DNA from: Gammaproteobacteria bacterium
GTDB taxonomy: Bacteria; Pseudomonadota; Gammaproteobacteria; Steroidobacterales; Steroidobacteraceae
NCBI GenBank assembly: GCA_003164785.1
Contig: PLUE01000053.1
Location: 84,708-133,619 of the forward strand
Length of the DNA stretch: 48,912 nt
Reading direction: 5' to 3'
Positions within the stretch are counted from its first letter, which is position 1, and each line of letters opens with the position of its first letter. A model generated the notes under the pieces. The model had not been told where the DNA came from, did no database searches, and saw nothing but the letters and a program-made list of their open reading frames with translations. The position numbers and the translations under genes were made by a program. This document shows positions 24,992 to 34,005 of the stretch, piece by piece.

Positions 24992-25678
24992 TTTGATGGC
25001 GAGATACAGGACCCCGGCGCCGATGATGGTCATGGCGGTGGTCAGGAATTTCGGATGCGCGTGGTAGCTCTCGGGGATCAAGTCGCTGGCGCCGATGTAC
25101 AGGAAAAAGCCGCCGAAGAGCGCGAGGGCCACGCCAAAACCATCTCCCGGCAGCCTGAAGAATGACGTCGCGGCGATGCCGAGCACGGGCGCCGCCGCAT
25201 CCAGCAGCAGCCACCGGAACGCACCGGCGCGCGTGCCGCGGTTCTTGAGCACGACATTCATGGTATTGATGCCGTCGGAGAAGTCATGGGCCAATACGGC
25301 GATGGCGACCACGATACCGACCACCTTCGATGTTTGAAAAGCGAGGCCGATGGCAACGCCATCGAGGACGCTGTGGACGCACAGCACGGAGGCGGTGAAG
25401 CCGCCGCGCTGGGCGGCATCGCCGTGAAAAGAAATGAGGCGGTCGAGGGCCAGGTAGGAAAGAAAACCCAGCGCGGTCCACGCCAGGATGGTGGCGGGGG
25501 TGTGATATCTCATGCCGATGCCGATGGCTTCGGGCAACAGGTCGAAGAATGCGACCCCGATGACCGCACCGGCACTGAAACCGAGAATCAGGTGCAATTT
25601 ATCCCGGAGTTTGAGCGCCAGCAGACCGCCGGCCAGCGTGCTCGCGAAGGCGGCTACGGCGATTATCATCAATAACAC
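24980..25678 (-). CDS. ZIP family divalent metal transporter
   Basis: An inner-membrane protein of 232 residues with about eight helices. The metal-binding motifs are in helix four (HSVLDGVAIGLAF) and helix five (HDFSDGINTMNVVL), where most ZIP proteins read HSxxDG and HxxPEG. The Asp replacement in helix five suggests a variant metal preference (inference). A short His-containing region (LISFHGDAAQRGG) forms the central loop. The GTG at 25678 has GGAA upstream; an ATG at 25669 is possible. It is divergent from the cystathionine gamma-synthase-type gene. Confidence 0.87.
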   Translation of the reverse strand: MLLMIIAVAAFASTLAGGLLALKLRDKLHLILGFSAGAVIGVAFFDLLPEAIGIGMRYHTPATILAWTALGFLSYLALDRLISFHGDAAQRGGFTASVLCVHSVLDGVAIGLAFQTSKVVGIVVAIAVLAHDFSDGINTMNVVLKNRGTRAGAFRWLLLDAAAPVLGIAATSFFRLPGDGFGVALALFGGFFLYIGASDLIPESYHAHPKFLTTAMTIIGAGVLYLAIKLIG

Positions 25679-25759
25679 TAGCGGGATTCCTTGGGCGATT
25701 CGCCACGTTGCGGGGCCGACGGGTTATATTGCCAATCATCGCTGAACATCGGGGGCAAC

Positions 25760-27061
25760 GTGAGTTACGAGGCATATCATAAACGTAAAATCGGCAAGCA
25801 CGTGCTGAAGCCGGAAACTCAGATGATGGGCTTCGGATATGACCCGACATTGTCGGAAGGGTCGCTCAAGCCACCGGTGTTCCTGACCTCGACGTTCGTG
25901 TTCAAAACCGCGCAGGACGGCAAGGACTTTTTCGACTTCAGCTCGGGACGGCGCGAACCCGGTGCAGGTGAGGCATCCGGGCTGGTCTACTCGCGCTTCA
26001 ACAACCCAAATCTCGAGGTGCTCGAGGATCGACTCGCCTTGTGGGAACAGGGTGAGGCGGCGGCGGTGTTCTCCAGCGGTATGGCGGCGATTTCCACGGC
26101 ACTGTGGGCCCATGTCCGTCCGGGCGACGTCATTTTGATGAGTCAGCCGCTGTATGGCGGCACCGAGACATTGATCGAAAAGACCTTGCCATCCTTCGGG
26201 GTCGGCGCCGTCAGTTTCACCGAAGGGTGCGATCGTGCCGCCGTGGCCGACGCGGCGGCGCGCGCATCCGAACAGGCGAAGGCGAGCGGGGGCCGCGTCT
26301 GTCTCATCATGACGGAAACGCCCGCGAACCCGACCAACAGCCTGGTCGACCTGGGGTTGATGCGCGAGATATCGGAGCAAATCGGCCTGCGGCAGAGCGG
26401 CGGCCGGCCACCGGTATTCGTTGACAATACGTTCCTCGGGCCCGTTTTCCAGCATCCCTTGAGTTTCGGCGCCGATCTCGTCATCTACTCGCTGACCAAG
26501 TATGTGGGAGGTCATTCGGATCTCGTCGCCGGCGGCGTGGTGGGACCGAAATCGATTGTGAGCCCAATCAAGAAATTACGGGGTGCCCTCGGGACCCAGC
26601 TGGATCCCAACACCGCGTGGATGATCATGCGGTCGATGGAGACGTTGTCGCTGCGCATGCACAAGTCCGCGCAAAACGCTGCCTTGGTGGCGGACTTTCT
26701 GCGTCATCATCCGAAGATCTCCCACGTGAACTACCTGGGATTCCTGGCCGCGGACGATCCTCGGCGCGCGGTGTTCGAGCGGCAATGCGAGAGCCCGGGG
26801 TCGACATTCGGATTTACGGTGAAGGGCGGTGAAGCCGAAGCCTTTCGCCTGCTCGACGCACTGCAGGTCATCAAGCTGGCGGTGAGTCTGGGCGGCACCG
26901 AATCTCTGATCTCTCATCCCGCGAGCACCACCCATTCGGGTTTGCCGAAGGAGACGAGGGATCGGATAGGAATCTCCGACGCGCTGATTCGGTTGTCCGT
27001 GGGGATCGAAGATTCGGGCGATCTGATCGCCGATCTGGGAGCTGCACTCGATGAAGTTTGA
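25760..27061 (+). CDS. PLP enzyme of the cystathionine gamma-synthase / methionine gamma-lyase family
   Basis: A cytosolic PLP-dependent enzyme of 433 residues acting on sulfur amino acids (gamma-replacement or gamma-elimination). PLP-binding features are Lys247 in YSLTKYVGGHSD, Asp222 in PVFVDNTFLGPVF, and the phosphate loop AAVFSSGMAAISTAL. The N-terminal segment KPPVFLTSTFVFKTAQDG and an insertion after SSGRREP place it in a proteobacterial subgroup named only as cystathionine gamma-synthase family. The exact reaction cannot be read from the sequence. I chose the GTG at 25760 after GGGGGCAAC; the frame is open to 25691. Its stop overlaps the next start by 11 bases. Confidence 0.9.
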   Translation: MSYEAYHKRKIGKHVLKPETQMMGFGYDPTLSEGSLKPPVFLTSTFVFKTAQDGKDFFDFSSGRREPGAGEASGLVYSRFNNPNLEVLEDRLALWEQGEAAAVFSSGMAAISTALWAHVRPGDVILMSQPLYGGTETLIEKTLPSFGVGAVSFTEGCDRAAVADAAARASEQAKASGGRVCLIMTETPANPTNSLVDLGLMREISEQIGLRQSGGRPPVFVDNTFLGPVFQHPLSFGADLVIYSLTKYVGGHSDLVAGGVVGPKSIVSPIKKLRGALGTQLDPNTAWMIMRSMETLSLRMHKSAQNAALVADFLRHHPKISHVNYLGFLAADDPRRAVFERQCESPGSTFGFTVKGGEAEAFRLLDALQVIKLAVSLGGTESLISHPASTTHSGLPKETRDRIGISDALIRLSVGIEDSGDLIADLGAALDEV

Positions 27062-28862
27062 TTCGACCATCGGCGCCAGAGCCGCGTTCGCGATGACCGT
27101 CCTGTTCGCGGCCGCCGTGTACGGCGCCCCCGCGCCGCAGTCGTCCGCGGACCTCGTGTACCGCAACGGCTATGTCTACACGGTCGATGCACGCGACAGC
27201 GTGCAGCAGGCCGTGGCGGTGCGCGACGGACGCATCGTCTACGTCGGCGACGAGGCGGGACTGAAAGCGTTCGTGGGCGACAGGACGCGCACAATCGATC
27301 TGCAGGGCCGGATGCTGATGCCGGGGCTGGTCGACGGGCACATGCATCCATTGCAGGGCGGCGCGTCGCTGATCAAATGCAACTTGAACTACGAGCAGTT
27401 GAGCGTCGGGGCGATGCAGGCGAAAGTGCAGGCGTGTCTCGATGCGACCCGGACCCAGGAGCCCGACCGGTGGTTGGAAGTGGTGAACTGGTTCCAGGAA
27501 GGCATGACCCCGGCGGGGGTCGTGACCACGAAGTCGATTTTGGATGTGCTCAAGACGCGCCGGCCGATCATCGTGGAGTCCTCGTTCGGGCATTCCTCGC
27601 TGGTGAATTCGCGGGCCATCGAGATTGCTGGGCTGGGGGCACGGACCGCCGATCCGCTGAGCGGCAAGATCGGCCGTGATGCCGCCGGCAATCCGACGGG
27701 ACTGCTGGACGATGCGGCGCAGGATTTGGTGCAGGACAAACTTCCCAAGCCCACGCCTGACGATGATCTAAAGTCGGCCAGGGCGGCCCTCGACGCCATG
27801 CGCCGTCAGGGCATCACGACGTTCCTGGACGCGATGGCGCTGCCGCCGGCGCTGGAGGCGTTCACGCGGGTCGAGGATGAGGGCGGATTGACGGCGCGTG
27901 CCCATTTCGCGTTGTTGATCACGCCGCCCGAGGGGCGCCATCCGCTCGCCACGATGGCCAAGGTGTCGGCGCTGGCGAAGCGGTACGGCGGCGATACCAT
28001 GCAGCCCAAGCCGGGCGTCACGGTGCGCAACGTCAAATTGTTCCTCGACGGCGTGATCAGTGCGCCAGCCTTGAGCGGCGCGATGTTGGAGCCTTACTTT
28101 GGACCCACGGCGCCCGCGGGGGCGCCATGGGCGCCGACCAGGAACCGCGGTCCCGACGTCTATTTCCCGGCGCCGGTGTTGCGCAAGCTGTTGATCGACG
28201 TCGTGGGAGCGGGCCTCGAACCGCACATGCATGCGGATGGCGATCGTGCCGTGCGCGAGGGCCTCGATGCCATCCAAGCGCTGCGCGCCGCGTATCCCGG
28301 GAAGGATGTGCGGGCGGCCATCGCGCATGACGAGATCGTTGATCCCGCTGATTTCGCGCGCTACCAGCGCTTGAACGTGATTCCGGTGTTGTCGTTTCAG
28401 TGGGAGAAGCCCGCATCCGACACCGTGGACAATGCCAGGGACTATCTGGGCCCTGCGCGCTTCAAGTACATGGAGCCCGCGGGCGTGCTGGCGGCCGCCG
28501 GCGCGCGCATCGCGTACGGCAGCGACTGGCCGGTGGATCCGCTCGACGAGTGGTTCGCGCTCAAGGTTGGGGTGACCCGCGCCAATCGGCCGCAGGCGGG
28601 ACCGGCCTATGCCGGACGACTGAGCGAGGACCCGGGTCTGTCGCGTCAGGCGGTGCTGCGGGCCATCACCATGAATTCGTCCTATGAACTGCACCAGGAC
28701 ACGTTGACCGGATCGATCGAGGTCGGCAAATTTGCCGACTTCATCGTGCTGGACCGCAATGTGCTGACGATTCCCGCAGAGGAGATCGCCGACGTGAAGG
28801 TGCTGCAAACCGTGGTCGGCGGCGCGGTGGTGTACCAGGCGGAGAACTTCGCCGCTCCGTAG
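27051..28862 (+). CDS. Secreted amidohydrolase family protein (YtcJ-like)
   Basis: A metal-dependent hydrolase of 603 residues with a signal peptide (FAMTVLFAAAVYGAPA). The amidohydrolase_3 pattern is visible: the opening YRNGYVYTVDARDSVQQAVA, GRMLMPGLVDGHMHPLQGG with the metal-binding HxH, a central KLFLDGVISAPA (often the carboxylated-Lys/Asp region), the later HMHADGDRAVREGLDAIQAL, and the terminal YGSDWPVDPLDEWFALKVGV. YtcJ-type enzymes act on N-substituted amides or formamides, but the substrate here is unknown. It is translationally overlapped with the upstream PLP enzyme gene although the product is exported. Confidence 0.9.
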   Translation: MKFDSTIGARAAFAMTVLFAAAVYGAPAPQSSADLVYRNGYVYTVDARDSVQQAVAVRDGRIVYVGDEAGLKAFVGDRTRTIDLQGRMLMPGLVDGHMHPLQGGASLIKCNLNYEQLSVGAMQAKVQACLDATRTQEPDRWLEVVNWFQEGMTPAGVVTTKSILDVLKTRRPIIVESSFGHSSLVNSRAIEIAGLGARTADPLSGKIGRDAAGNPTGLLDDAAQDLVQDKLPKPTPDDDLKSARAALDAMRRQGITTFLDAMALPPALEAFTRVEDEGGLTARAHFALLITPPEGRHPLATMAKVSALAKRYGGDTMQPKPGVTVRNVKLFLDGVISAPALSGAMLEPYFGPTAPAGAPWAPTRNRGPDVYFPAPVLRKLLIDVVGAGLEPHMHADGDRAVREGLDAIQALRAAYPGKDVRAAIAHDEIVDPADFARYQRLNVIPVLSFQWEKPASDTVDNARDYLGPARFKYMEPAGVLAAAGARIAYGSDWPVDPLDEWFALKVGVTRANRPQAGPAYAGRLSEDPGLSRQAVLRAITMNSSYELHQDTLTGSIEVGKFADFIVLDRNVLTIPAEEIADVKVLQTVVGGAVVYQAENFAAP

Positions 28863-28938
28863 CGGCGAAGTGCGGCCCCGATGGATTCGCGCGAAATGTG
28901 CTCGCGGGAGATCGACTTTGCCCTGGATGGACTTTGCG

Positions 28939-31110
28939 CTAGATCGACTTCGAGAAGCCGACGAACAAGCCGCGCCGGGGTCCGTACTGCGGCGCGCCCA
29001 CGCCCACGCCGGTGCCGTCGCGAATCTCGTAGATCTTGTCGAGGGCGTTGATGATGTCGAAGCGGGCGGTCAACGTGCCGGCATTGTCGATGTGGAACAC
29101 ATGGCTCACCCCGAGGTTGACCTGCGTGTAATACGGCAGGTGCCCGCCATTGGGTATGGTGCCGCCATCGGCTAGATCTTCATCCTTGCGCAAGCCGGAG
29201 CCCAACAACAGATCGCCGCTGAACCGCGTCTCGCGCCACAGATAGGACACGCCGCCCGAGGTGGTGAAGCGCTGTTCGTGGTCGAGATGGATGTAGTGGG
29301 TGGCGATGTAGTTGAGTTGCGCCTGCGAGAAGTTGAACTGCGCCGAATCGATGTCCTTGCCCGTAGCGCTTTGGTACGCAAGATTCAGGTAGGCGGAAAA
29401 GGCCTCGGCGGTGTAGTTGCCGGTGAGCTCCGCTCCATACTGCTTGCCATGCGCGTAGTTGAACGGTGTCAAGATGATGGGCGCGCCGAACTGCCCCTCG
29501 TCGATCAGGTTGTGGGACTGCTTGTAGTAGGTGTCGAGCCCGACGGTGAAGCGCTGCGCGATTTTCTGCTGGACCCCGAGGTCGTAGTAATTCGCTTGCT
29601 CCGCCTGCGGGGTGTCCGCCGTGGTGACCGCGGCGCCGGCCGTGGTGTTCGCGAATTTGGCCACCGACTCGCTGCCCACCAGTTCGAACGGCGGCGGCGA
29701 CAGATACCGGGCATAGCCGCCGTGAACGGTCGTGTCCGGCAGCGCCTGCCAGACCACGTTCACCCGTGGGCTGACCTGATGGCCGCTGGCAAAGGCGGTG
29801 AACTTGTCGAAGCGCAACCCGTAATTCACCGTAACCGCCGGAATGAGTTTCCACTCGTCCTGCAGGTACAAGCTTTCGATCCACTCCGTCTTGCCGCCGT
29901 TGTCGACGATGGATTCCGGCACATCGCTGGTCTGGTTTCCGGCGCCATCCAGAGCGATCACCTGCGACGTGGTGTCGCTCTTCGAATGGTCGCTCTGGAC
30001 GAACACGCCGCCGCGAAAGGTGTGCACATCGTTGAGCTTGTAGGCGGCGTCCGATTGCAGCGCGTAGGCGACATTCTGCTTGTAGGCGTCCTGTGCGACG
30101 CCGTCGTACAACAGGTCTCCCAGCGCATCGGGCGAGAAGGTCAGGCTGGAGTAGCGGGCGGTGGCCGACGTCTGGATGTCGAAGGCACCGTCCGAATGCT
30201 GCCAGCTCACCACGACGAAGTGATTGAGTTCGCGTTGCGTCTCATCCAGGGCCGCGCTCGGATAGGTGGTCTGGCTGTTGACCATGAGCGGCAACCCGTT
30301 GGCGTTGGTGATGCCCGGCTGAAGGCCGTTCCGATCGGGGATCTGAAAGTTGCCGGTCGAGGTGCTGAGGGCGACGCTCAGCCGGTTCTGCTCGTTCAGA
30401 ATGTCCTCGACGTAGGCGAAGCCATGATACTGCTTGGTATGGTCATGGATCGGGTTGGAGCTGCCGTCCGGCGACTCGATGCCCAGATCGTCACGCAGGA
30501 AATCGCCGGACACGAAGTAGTTGATGTTGCCGGACGTGCCGCCGTAGTTGAAGCTCGGCGTGTACTCGCCGTGGCTCCCCCCGTAGATCGAGATGGAGCC
30601 GCCCGGATCGATGACGCCGCTCTTGGTCTTCAAATCGATGATGCCCGCGGTGCGCAGGCCGTATTCGGCCGGCAGCGCGCCGTCGATCAGGGTCAGCGAA
30701 GATATCAAGCGAGGGTCGAGCGACTGTCCGAAGACGCTGATGCCCTCCGGCAGGATGATGCCGTTCAGCCGGTATTGCAGACCGTTGTGTTCGCCGCGGA
30801 CATGAAATTGGCCGAACGAGTCCTGGGCGACGTCCGGCGCCTGCATGATGACCTGGTTGAGCAGTTGATTGTCGCCGCCCGGCTGGGAGGCGATCGCTTG
30901 CTCGTCGATCACATAGGTCGAGGCCCCGGTCTGGGTCTGGATGCTGTTACGCGCGTCGTTCAAATGCTGCGCAATCACGGTGATGGCGTCGAGCGTGGCG
31001 CTCGACGCAGTGGCTGGGTCCGCGTCGAGCGCGTGGGCGCAGGGCGACAGAATGACGGAAACGGCAAAACTCAGCGCCAACGATGGCGCCAGGGGATTAA
31101 ACGTCAACAT
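28939..31110 (-). CDS. TonB-dependent outer-membrane receptor (DUF2946-linked)
   Basis: A receptor of 723 residues with a signal peptide (ending near AHA) and an N-terminal plug (TYVIDEQAIASQPGGDNQLL, DGALPAEYGLRTAGIIDLKT). A 22-strand barrel is expected after it, with the C-terminal strand ending in GLFVGFSKSI. Barrel segments such as YLQDEWKLIPAVTVNYGLRF and NYYDLGVQQKIAQRFTVGLD support this. It follows the DUF2946 gene by 80 bases on the same strand. That pairing suggests uptake of a metal, perhaps copper, rather than a ferric siderophore (inference). Confidence 0.9.
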   Translation of the reverse strand: MLTFNPLAPSLALSFAVSVILSPCAHALDADPATASSATLDAITVIAQHLNDARNSIQTQTGASTYVIDEQAIASQPGGDNQLLNQVIMQAPDVAQDSFGQFHVRGEHNGLQYRLNGIILPEGISVFGQSLDPRLISSLTLIDGALPAEYGLRTAGIIDLKTKSGVIDPGGSISIYGGSHGEYTPSFNYGGTSGNINYFVSGDFLRDDLGIESPDGSSNPIHDHTKQYHGFAYVEDILNEQNRLSVALSTSTGNFQIPDRNGLQPGITNANGLPLMVNSQTTYPSAALDETQRELNHFVVVSWQHSDGAFDIQTSATARYSSLTFSPDALGDLLYDGVAQDAYKQNVAYALQSDAAYKLNDVHTFRGGVFVQSDHSKSDTTSQVIALDGAGNQTSDVPESIVDNGGKTEWIESLYLQDEWKLIPAVTVNYGLRFDKFTAFASGHQVSPRVNVVWQALPDTTVHGGYARYLSPPPFELVGSESVAKFANTTAGAAVTTADTPQAEQANYYDLGVQQKIAQRFTVGLDTYYKQSHNLIDEGQFGAPIILTPFNYAHGKQYGAELTGNYTAEAFSAYLNLAYQSATGKDIDSAQFNFSQAQLNYIATHYIHLDHEQRFTTSGGVSYLWRETRFSGDLLLGSGLRKDEDLADGGTIPNGGHLPYYTQVNLGVSHVFHIDNAGTLTARFDIINALDKIYEIRDGTGVGVGAPQYGPRRGLFVGFSKSI

Positions 31111-31190
31111 GAAATCGATCTCCTCGACAAGGACTTACGCTGCCGCATCGTTGCGGCGTCAGCCGCGTGTGCGGCTGAAAACTTGGAGTT

Positions 31191-31529
31191 TTAAAGCGTG
31201 GTCGGTGGAGCGCGCGAGCGGAAGGCGACGGTCAGCGAGAGATCGACGAGCGACGAGGCCGTCGCCCGGGTGGCCAGGCCACGGCCCTGCGGTTCGACGA
31301 ACGGCAATGCGCCGGGCGCGCCGGCCGCCGCGAGCAGGGGCGCATAGGCCAGGCAATCATTGCAGGGGTCGTGGCTAGTCGCACCAGTTTGATGCGTAGA
31401 GGCCGATCCGATCGCCGCGTCGTGAGAATAGGCATGCGACATCGCTCCCAACTGGGCAATGAGCAACGCCAGCGCCGCCATGACGGCGATGCGAAACTCG
31501 AAGCGATGCAGCAATTTTTTCAATGCCAT
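31191..31529 (-). CDS. DUF2946-like small secreted Cys/His protein
   Basis: A 112-residue protein with an N-terminal hydrophobic segment (EFRIAVMAALALLIAQLGAM) that may be a signal or anchor. A His-containing stretch (SHAYSHDAAIGSASTHQTGA) and a CxxC pair in HDPCNDCLAYAPLL follow. This layout is that of the DUF2946 family, members of which sit beside copper-related TonB receptors in other genomes. The Cys/His content suggests metal binding (inference). I used the ATG at 31529; a TTG at 31535 is also possible. It is the first gene of a two-gene unit with the receptor. Confidence 0.75.
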   Translation of the reverse strand: MALKKLLHRFEFRIAVMAALALLIAQLGAMSHAYSHDAAIGSASTHQTGATSHDPCNDCLAYAPLLAAAGAPGALPFVEPQGRGLATRATASSLVDLSLTVAFRSRAPPTTL

Positions 31530-31754
31530 CCTCAAGGAAGTGCGGCCGCGATCCTAGCACCGTCTGCCCTGACAAGGAATTACTTCACGGTCAAGACGCA
31601 AACCGCGCCCCGGTATCCGCCCGGCGGGCGCCCGAACTGCGGCGCCATGCAAGGCTAAGGTTGGGCGTGCACCCAAGCCTATAGGCCGCCGGGGTGCAGC
31701 AGAAACCCGGATGACATAACATGCTGCGCATCGCGAATGGGGGATGTTCATCGT

Positions 31755-33914
31755 ATGTCAAACCGGGGTTTCGTAGTGCGCGCCGGCGTGTGGCTGGCCA
31801 TTGCCGCCGGTTGGCAGCACGCCTCGGCCGACACCGCCTTGGAGCTGGCGCCCATCGTCGTGACGGCCACGCGGGTCGCGGAATCGAGCGCGGAGGTGCC
31901 GGCCTCGATCGATGTGGTGGATCGGGGGACCCTTCGCGACGGGCAGCTGCAGGTGAATCTCTCCGAATCGCTGCTGACGGTGCCGGGCGTCTCGGTTCAA
32001 AGCCGGCAAAACTATGCGCAGGACCTGCAAATTTCCGTGCGTGGGTTCGGCGCGCGTTCCAGCTTCGGGGTGCGCGGCGTGCGGCTGTATTCGGACGGCA
32101 TTCCGGGCACCATGCCGGACGGTCAGGGTCAGTTCTCGCAATTCGACCTGGGTTCGGCCGATCATATCGAAGTGCTGCGAGGTCCTTTCTCTGCGCTCTA
32201 CGGCAATTCATCGGGCGGCGTGATTTCCGTCTTCACGGAAGATGCCAAACCCGGGTACTCCGTCGATGGCACGGTGGAGTATGGGACGTTCAACACCCAG
32301 CGCTATGCGCTGAAGACCACGGGAGACGACGGCTTCATCAACTACGTGGTGGATGCGTCGCATTTCCAGACCGATGGCTATCGCTACCACAGCGATGCGG
32401 AGCGCAACAACTTCAATGCGAAAGTGCGTTTCGATGTGAACGAGACGTCCACACTGACGGTCATCGGCAACGCAGTTCAAACACCCTTCGTCCAGGATCC
32501 TCTCGGGTTGACCCGGGCGCAGCTCGCCACGAATCCGGAACAGGCGGGGACCGGGGCGATTGCGTACAACACCCGCAAGGATCTGGCCCAGGAGCAGCTT
32601 GGGTTGGTGTACGACGACAAATTCACCGCCCATGATGACTTCACCAGCACGGTGTACACCGGACACCGGACGACCACGCAGTTCCAGGCCATCCCGCAGG
32701 CGACCCAGGCCAACGCGCCGCTGTATCCCGGCGGCGTCATTGACTTGGGCCGCGCCTATTACGGCGTCGATACGCACGTCACCGACCAGCGGGATCCGGC
32801 CGACATGCCTCTGCAAGTCACGCTGGGGTTGAGCTACGACGATCTGGAGGAAGCGCGCAAGGGGTATCTGGATTACGTGGGTTCCGAGCTCGGGGTGGAA
32901 GGCGCGGTGCGCCGCGACGAAGCCAACCATGTTTACGACTTCGATCAGTATCTGCAGGCGCAATGGGATCCGGCCGCGCGTTGGCGGCTGACGGCGGGCG
33001 TGCGCAACAGCGCGGTTGATGTCTCCTCTCACAATCATCTGCCGAGCGCCACGGCACCGGACAGCAGCGTGAGCTACTCGGCGGTCGACCCGGTGGGCGG
33101 CGTCACCTTCCGTGCGAGTTCGGCAGTCAACCTGTATGCCTCTTACGGCAAGGGCTTCGAGACCCCGACGTTGAACGATCTCGCCTATCGCTCGACGGAC
33201 GGCAGCCAACCCGGTCTCAATCTGGCGCTGAAGCCGGCGCGCAGCAATAATTACGAGGTCGGGGTCAAGGCGGGGAACGACATCGTGCGGGTCAACCTGG
33301 CAGGGTTTTACATCAAGACCGAGGACGAATTGGCCGTGCTGGCCAATACCAACGGGAGAACCGTGGACCAGAACATCGGCGAGACAACGCGCCACGGGGT
33401 GGAGTTGGCTGTCGACGCGGATTTGAGCCGCGGCTTCAGCGCTCGCGTCGCCTATACCTACATTCGCGCGATCGTGGCGCAGCCCTACTACACCTGCGTG
33501 GGCACCCCCTGCAAACAACCCACGGGAACCGGCCCGCTTCCGGCCAACTACCTGTTGGTCGCCGCCGGCAGCTATCTGCCGGCGGTGCCCATGAACACCT
33601 TGTATGCCGGCGTCACCTGGAAATATCCCGCGATCGGTTTCACGGCGACGCTGGAGACCGAGGGGCGCGCCCGGATCTATACCGACGATCGCGACTCCGA
33701 TGCGGCCGCGGGTTATTGGGTGTCGAACGTGCGCGCGGGATTCCAGCAGGAGTCGAGGCATTGGCGTTTCAGCGAGTTCGCCAGCCTCGATAACCTGGCG
33801 AATCGGGAGTATGTCGGGTCGGTGATCGTCAACGAGAGCAACTCCCGATTCTTCGAGGCTGCACCGGGCCGGACGGCCTATATTATGTTCAATGCTGGAT
33901 TGCGGTCGGATTAA
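31755..33914 (+). CDS. TonB-dependent outer-membrane receptor (FecA-like plug)
   Basis: A receptor of about 719 residues. After a signal peptide (cleavage near HASA) comes a TonB-box-like APIVVTATRV. The plug has SESLLTVPGVSVQSRQNYAQ, RGFGARSSFGVRGVRLYSDG, IPGTMPDGQGQFSQFDLGSA and HIEVLRGPFSALYGNSSGGV, a well-preserved set. The barrel follows to the C-terminal aromatic strand (TAYIMFNAGLRSD). The ligand is unknown; no siderophore or cobalamin genes and no FecIR-type regulators are adjacent. The start may be the ATG at 31737 instead. It is divergent from the DUF2946/receptor unit, with a 225-base gap between them. Confidence 0.92.
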   Translation: MSNRGFVVRAGVWLAIAAGWQHASADTALELAPIVVTATRVAESSAEVPASIDVVDRGTLRDGQLQVNLSESLLTVPGVSVQSRQNYAQDLQISVRGFGARSSFGVRGVRLYSDGIPGTMPDGQGQFSQFDLGSADHIEVLRGPFSALYGNSSGGVISVFTEDAKPGYSVDGTVEYGTFNTQRYALKTTGDDGFINYVVDASHFQTDGYRYHSDAERNNFNAKVRFDVNETSTLTVIGNAVQTPFVQDPLGLTRAQLATNPEQAGTGAIAYNTRKDLAQEQLGLVYDDKFTAHDDFTSTVYTGHRTTTQFQAIPQATQANAPLYPGGVIDLGRAYYGVDTHVTDQRDPADMPLQVTLGLSYDDLEEARKGYLDYVGSELGVEGAVRRDEANHVYDFDQYLQAQWDPAARWRLTAGVRNSAVDVSSHNHLPSATAPDSSVSYSAVDPVGGVTFRASSAVNLYASYGKGFETPTLNDLAYRSTDGSQPGLNLALKPARSNNYEVGVKAGNDIVRVNLAGFYIKTEDELAVLANTNGRTVDQNIGETTRHGVELAVDADLSRGFSARVAYTYIRAIVAQPYYTCVGTPCKQPTGTGPLPANYLLVAAGSYLPAVPMNTLYAGVTWKYPAIGFTATLETEGRARIYTDDRDSDAAAGYWVSNVRAGFQQESRHWRFSEFASLDNLANREYVGSVIVNESNSRFFEAAPGRTAYIMFNAGLRSD

Positions 33915-34005
33915 CACGGCGGTTACAGGCGCTTGTGCACCAAAGGCGCCGGACTGCGTTGTCTACGTAGTTGAGCGTGTTTCGAGCGGTTATGGAGCGG
34001 TAGTC

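Noticed and set aside
29278..31194. Plus-strand open frame of 638 codons
   Set aside because: It lies antisense to the TonB receptor and has a low-complexity Val/Gly/Arg composition with no signal peptide or domain.
31530..31754. Cobalamin riboswitch before the TonB receptor
   Set aside because: No B12 box or the usual multi-stem core could be seen; only a small imperfect hairpin is present.
32208..33917. Minus-strand open frame of 569 codons
   Set aside because: It is the complement of the second TonB receptor and shows no recognisable domain.
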